DNA from: Dendrophyllia cribrosa
Lineage: Eukaryota; Cnidaria; Anthozoa; Scleractinia; Dendrophylliidae
Assembly: GCA_024195265.1 (NCBI GenBank)
Contig: JAJLRJ010000004.1
Location: forward strand, 39,129,030 to 39,193,029
Direction of reading: 5' to 3'
DNA: 64,000 nt
The notes under the pieces are model-generated. The model did not search any database. It was not told the origin of the DNA and saw only the letters and a list, made by a program, of their open reading frames with translations. Both the position numbers and the translations under genes were made by a program. Positions 58,661 to 64,000 of this stretch are shown in pieces; within the stretch, counting starts at the first letter, position 1; each line of letters begins with the position of its first letter.

Positions 58661-59370
58661 CAGGGCTCGAATTAACCAAATGGTTAGTACATTGTAGTTT
58701 TCAACATTTGGTTACTAAAAATGTGTTAACGTAACCCGACATGGTTAGTAGAAATTTTCTTAATAAAATAATTATCATACAGAGAAAGTCAAGTTCATAG
58801 AAATAAATGTTAATTTTCACGAAAGGCTGATGTGTTTCTTTTTGCATGAAGTTGTTTTCTCTGTTGAATATGCACAATATTTGTTGTTTTAAATAAGCTT
58901 ACAGTAAGATCGAACATGAAAACGCTTACTTCACAGAACTCAAGGTAACCAGGCCTGTTTGTTAGATGTGGAGAGCAGGATGCAACTTTATTACTTTCCA
59001 CCATCTTGTTTGTTTTATGTTTTTTCTGAAGTGACTCGTTTGCGATTAGTGTGCCCTGTTTGTTATACAGATGAGATGCAGAGATCGTTAGATGTTTTTT
59101 TTAGAAAAAGACCACCGCCCAAAAGTAATGGAGAGTAAACAGGGGATTAAGAAAAACATACAAGAACAAGTTGATTAGTGTTAAATTGTCTCTGTTCATT
59201 TTATAGGTCGTCAAAGACGTAATTTGAACCACTCACTATAACTCTATTATCAATTTAATATATTGTAAATTCAAGCACTGATTCTTGGATAATAAACTTT
59301 ATAATTTGGTTAGTAAAATTTATGTCAACTAAAAAAAAATTTAAAAAAATTAAATTAAATTTGAGCCCTG
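58661..59370. mobile_element. hAT-like non-autonomous element
   Basis: CAGGGCTCGAATTAA at the left and TTAAATTTGAGCCCTG at the right are inverted ends of a ~710-bp element. ATGTATAT lies directly left, and again three bases beyond the right end. An exon-like MVESNKVASCSPHL... frame with donor GTAAGC (58,920-59,001, minus) lies inside but has no partner exons. Confidence 0.6.
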
Positions 59371-61833
59371 TTCATGTATATGACTTAGTACAGGTGTACA
59401 TGTAACTGTAATGTGTTAAGCAATCACCCTTTTAATCAAGTGGACAGAACTTTGGCAAAGTCCAAAAGGTTTGTTCTAAATAACATTTACTGTAAAGAAT
59501 ACCTCTAATAAGCAGATACCCTATATTAGTATATAGTAAGTAGTGAGGGTGTTCACTCAATGTGTGCTGAGTAAAGAAATACCAGTGGGATTAAATCCAT
59601 GTCCTGATCAGCACTGCAAGCCTGAAAGGAACGGTGATGTCAAGATCTGTAAAAAAAAACAACATAGTGGATTTTACATTATTAAGAAGGAAGGCCAGGG
59701 TGTCAAGCAGGATGGAAGGTCAAGTAAGCATAAACATTTTTAAACAATTTTAAAAAATCTTCCAAAACTAGGAGTCCAAAAATTTTTTTATAATGCAGCT
59801 GGTCAGTTGGAGCACTGATGATCACCACAGTATCAGGATTAGTGATCATACTTATAATTATTATACTAAATACATGTAAACTGAAACTGCAACAATAGAC
59901 CCAACATGGTGACCATTAAACACTCTAAAATTGGTACATTTGATTACATGGTAATGTTTAGAAAATAACACTACAACACAGAATACTATACATTCAAAGC
60001 AACAATCCACCTCCTCAAGGATTAAAGATAAGACAAGTTTTAAAGCCATTTTGTTTTGTTTGGATGGTCAACTTTATTCCCAGGGTCTTTCTTCCTTCCA
60101 TCCCCTGGAGTGATTGATCGAGCGAGCGAGTGAGAGAGAGGGAATGAGGGAGGGAGGGAGACCCTGGTATGGTCTTGTCACATGTCTCCCAAACTCGGCT
60201 GCGAGATTACAAATAAACAACTCGAGGTACAGCTGTAGGGGTGGCAAAGTGCGAATTTTGTCCACAGTCTAGCTGAGCAAAATTGCAAATCAAAACTGTA
60301 AAGTGTTCTATGAAATATTTGATGTGTACCTGATGATAACATAACATAAATTAACCTTTATTAAAGTGTCTAAGCGTTCTAGCACCTCTGGGCACTATTT
60401 GGGGACACATTTAAAACCAATTATACATATTACTATATACATATATTTAAGCCAAAATTGATTACATATAAACAAGCCAAATTGATTACACAATTACAGA
60501 GAATTAGAGATAACCCAGTATAGCCATCACGTGCCTGTCACTCACGGTACTATAATATCAGATAATTATGAGGAAACAATATTATAGAAACTTGTACATC
60601 AGGCAACAAAAACAAATCCAAAAGTGTTTGTCAGCTCGCAACAAATGTGAAGCAGGGGTCATCCGCAGACTTTTAAAACAATTATCCACATTGACTGATT
60701 TTGAGAGTGCAAGTTGCTTTGGGTCTGTAAATTGACGGGTAATGAATTGTCACGGTGCTTGAAGATTTGCTTCAGTAAAGCTAATATTATTTTGAACTTG
60801 CCACAGAATTCAGCCCAATTTTAATTTCATTACTTGATGCCACTAAGTTCACACTCGGCAGAAAATGCTTTTGATTTATGATATTGTTCCGAAATGGGAT
60901 GAATTATCACTACATACTGTTTAGCAAGCGATCTTCAAGCTTTATTCAAGGGGCTATACGACTGTATCAGGAAACGAGGTAGAGAAGGTAATGATAGCTA
61001 TTTCTCTTCATGGGTGAGGCGTGTTGTTTTGTTTGATATTCACCTGTTCCAGTTGTTTAAACATTTATAGAAGAAAGCCTACAATGTATTTGACTCTTTA
61101 CATTTCATTGTTTCATTATATGCTTAGAAAATTATTGAATGGCAACAATGTTATGCTTGCGCATGTTCATTCACTTATGTTTGAATGAACCATTTCCGGA
61201 CATACATGGTAAAAGGATTCACACATTTTCATAGCATAAACCAAGAGACACATGACCAGACCGGACCAGGGTCTCTCTCTCTTTGCTCCAGGGCACGGGA
61301 AGAGGTTGTTTGGATGGTTTATTTATGTAAAACTTTTGCTGTGTTGTAGTTTTTTTATGTGTTGATCTCATTGACACATTTTATTCCTGCATGGGAGTGA
61401 CAGAAACAGTTTTGATTAGAAAAATGGAAAAATGATATTTGAAGGGAAATTTGGGTTTCTTTTGACCCAGTACTGTAATGTATTAGTTAAATCTAAGCGG
61501 GTCCATTCCCCTTGGGCGCTCTTGGATTTGACTGATACATATTAAATCATGCTGTATTGAATAATATTCTGAAACGTTTTTCATCACGGAATGGCCGACA
61601 TCCAAATAATCGAATGCAAGTTAAATGCAAAACACATGAATAATTGTTGAGGAAAGCAAAGCTTTCAGATTAACTTCATTACTTGAGCAAAAATTAATAA
61701 ATTGTAGGAAAAGAAAAAACGAGAAACAAAACCGTTGAAAAAAATAAAATTCAACAAAATGCAAAAAATGTAAGCTTACCTTGTTCCCGTGCTAATAAAC
61801 TATACACTAAGCTAAGTTATTTAAAATACTCAC

Positions 61834-61919
61834 CTATTAAACTTGGAGTTTTTCGAGTTATCATTATTGTCTTGATCAGCCGATCCCCCAGGAATACGGA
61901 CAAAAGCCCACAGGTTCAT
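61834..61919 (-). CDS. Possible first coding exon of a minus-strand gene
   Basis: ATG at 61919 gives MNLWAFVRIPGGSADQDN.. to ..KNSKFN, ending in phase 2 before a GTGAGT donor. A GC-rich promoter-like segment lies upstream at 62.1-62.2 kb. It might be the start of SMC6 or of the gene holding the exons at 56-57.5 kb, but no exon links them. The protein is not recognised. Confidence 0.35.
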
Positions 61920-62099
61920 TCACACAGATTCACATTCAAAATTATGTTCGCTCTGCATGCTCGGCTCATCGTCAGAGGCGATTTTTTTCTCCTTCATGTT
62001 TTTCCCTCAGTTTTTTTAAAGGCAGATACCACTCTATGTAATGATCAGATGAATAAAAAATGTACATGATCCCCGAAAGATCCGTTTTACATTTTCTGT

Positions 62100-62347
62100 A
62101 AGCTCACTGTCCTCAAACAAAATGGCCGCCCCGGGCGCCCGGACGAGAAATGACTGGACCCGAGACAGCCAGTTTCCCGCGCTTTCCGCCGGCTGCCATT
62201 TTTCTTTAACCAATCACAACCAAGATGCAGCTGACGCGTACAGTGTGAGTCGAGGAAAAAATATTCTGATTTTCCTGCGTTGAGAGGATCGTTTGGACAA
62301 TAATCTTTCCACCGTTCTTTGACTCAAACTTCACTTACGATTAAAAG
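62100..62347 (+). promoter_or_regulatory. Probable CpG-rich divergent promoter and plus-strand non-coding first exon
   Basis: The segment has AAAATGGCCGCCCCGGGCGCCCGG, an inverted CCAAT (AACCAATCACAA) and local GC enrichment, unlike its surroundings. On the plus strand it ends at TTACGATTAAAAG|GTAAGT, a strong splice donor without an upstream ATG frame. That fits a 5' UTR exon. On the minus strand it lies upstream of the possible first exon at 61,834-61,919. Confidence 0.4.
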
Positions 62348-63286
62348 GTAAGTCTCTTTGACATTTGGAAATCAAGTTAAGCCATAAACAAGAGTTCTCA
62401 AATCTTCCAACACGGATATTTGCTTCCTCGGACTTTTAAACTTGCAGGTATAAACAAATTAAACAGAAGGAGCTCTCTAAAATATAAGGTTACAGTAAGC
62501 TTAAGTTTAATTTCCAGCTAATTATAATCCTTTTAGTAAGATATAAGCTTAAAATTAAGCTTAAAATGTTAGCTTTTGATGCTTGTTTCATGAAATACAA
62601 GGTAACCCAACGAGGCTTTTTGGTGAATTTTCCATATTAATGACAACCCTCAGGATATCCGTTTCATTCTGGCATCATTTAATAAACTTACCCTTACTGT
62701 TCGCGTTTGCATCTAAAGTGGCATGGCGAGATACCAGTTTGTAGAAATCTATATATAAGCTCAAGCACTTGAACATCGCATATTTCATTTGTGATAAATA
62801 CACAATCTTGCTACAGGGAATGTTGAAGTATTTGCTGCATAGAACATTGAGCTCCATGTTAAAAGCTAATTCATTTGTTTTGGGTGCAAGTGAACTTGAC
62901 AGAGTCTAAATAATGGTCGCAGGCACCATGCAACAAACTTACAATTTTTTGCTTTACAAGTGGTGAGTTCTTGTGTTCTACTTTTAGTTTTAAATTTGAA
63001 ATTAATCTCTAACAAAGATACATTTTACTGTTCCAATGTACATGTAGTATAAACTAATAACATTTTCAGATCGGATGCACATTAATAAAACAGTCAGACT
63101 CAGTCTCTTAAAAAGTCATTTAATTATTAATATTTGATTTTCCAGTTAGTCCTCCCATTAAAGTGGACACTGTGCTTTGTTTCGAAATCTTAATTTTTCT
63201 TTTTGCAAGCACAATGTTATTAATTGCCTTGGTATGTTTATTTGAAAGTAATTAATTTTATGTGTAAACAGGCATGAAAATTTTAA

Positions 63287-63414
63287 GAGCAAAGATGTCT
63301 TGCTGGGCTGTTGCCAAGTCAGCTTGCCGTTGGCAGCTGTACATATTCTGGTTCTTCAATCAACGAGTGTGATGATCAGACTGAACAGATCATGCATCAA
63401 CTCAAGACACTTCA
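63287..63414 (+). CDS. Possible plus-strand coding exon, product unknown
   Basis: One frame reads QRCLAGLLPSQLAVGSC.. to SSINECDDQTEQIMHQLKTLQ and stops at GTTTTA, a weak donor. An acceptor-like AAG precedes it. The amino-acid pattern looks protein-like, and it could be exon 2 of the gene starting near 62.3 kb. I do not recognise it. Confidence 0.25.
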
Positions 63415-64000
63415 GGTTTTATTAGAGCGAGTAAACATATTAGTCATCCTTTCAGTCCCAAGAATGCTTGATTATTTTTGAAGCAGCAGATAATGAACAT
63501 CATTATAAAACAATCAGTTAGTTATTACTTAAATCAATCAAAACTGAATCAAAATTAATGAAAAAATGATTAAAACAATTATACACATAAATTAAAGGAA
63601 ATGATTTGTAAGTTAAGAGAATTGCTTGTTATACTTCTACATTCAAAGAATAATTCAAGCTTCAGGAAATGAATGGATGGATGTACAGTATTGCTTCGAG
63701 CATAAACAATCATGTGAAAACATATGACCTTTCCATTTTGGTATAAAACATGCCATGATTGTTAAAAAAATATGTGTGACTTAGCCTGTTTATAATATGA
63801 GGCCTTTTGCATTCAAAGTGAGTTATTACTTAAATTTGAAAGAAAAGAAGACAGAAAGGTGGCTTAATGGATAAACACTTTCAGTGCAGAAACAACTTCA
63901 ACTCATTGCAAAGCATGCCTGTTTGCCAAACTCATTTCTGATCTAGATCGAGTCAGGTGAGATTGTAGGTTCACCTAATGCATTAATAAGGGCAGTATGC

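Overview
The window looks like nuclear DNA of an invertebrate animal, most likely an anthozoan cnidarian such as a stony coral. That placement is inference. It rests on intron-rich animal genes with GT/AG introns of about 0.3-2 kb, AT-rich sequence, a DUF21/CBS protein of the plant/fungal type, and very dense small DNA transposons. No bacterial features (operons, Shine-Dalgarno starts, CRISPR) are present.

Three cellular genes are recognised, all on the minus strand. (1) 2,169-12,126: a nine-exon DUF21 + CBS-pair membrane protein of the CNNM/MAM3 metal-transport family. (2) 13,905-15,577: DNA polymerase lambda (POLL), with one uninterrupted 527-codon frame and an apparent one-base break at its amino end. 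(3) 29,696-54,544: 25 phase-compatible exons of SMC6, the SMC5/6 complex ATPase, covering about 904 codons from after the Walker A region through the coiled coils and hinge to the signature and Walker B motifs. The Walker A head exons and the short last exon were not found. Between 54.5 kb and the right edge there are unassigned minus-strand exons, a probable divergent promoter near 62.1-62.3 kb, and a possible plus-strand gene start.

Between POLL and the visible 3' end of SMC6 lies a nest of transposons. A TTAA-flanked foldback element (21,015-29,687) begins about 8 bases inside the intron after the last visible SMC6 exon. It holds two tandem ~1-kb units, and the first is split by a 5.9-kb ISL2EU-type transposon. 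That transposon carries a SWIM/YqaJ-nuclease gene (plus strand) and a THAP + DDE transposase gene (minus strand). The second unit preserves the empty target site.

The remaining non-coding sequence is dominated by non-autonomous elements. These include five inverted-repeat elements with TAGCCTG ends and 9-bp target duplications (Mutator-like), TA-flanked elements with ACAGTTGAACCTC-type ends, TTAA-flanked elements, hAT-like elements, tRNA-derived SINEs, and satellites that seem to have grown from inside MITEs. Several insertions have a paralogous empty site in the same window, so their order can be read directly. Stretches not listed (for example 13.0-13.9, 17.9-19.5, 24.5-25.4, 59.4-61.8 and 62.4-63.2 kb) show nothing I can name.
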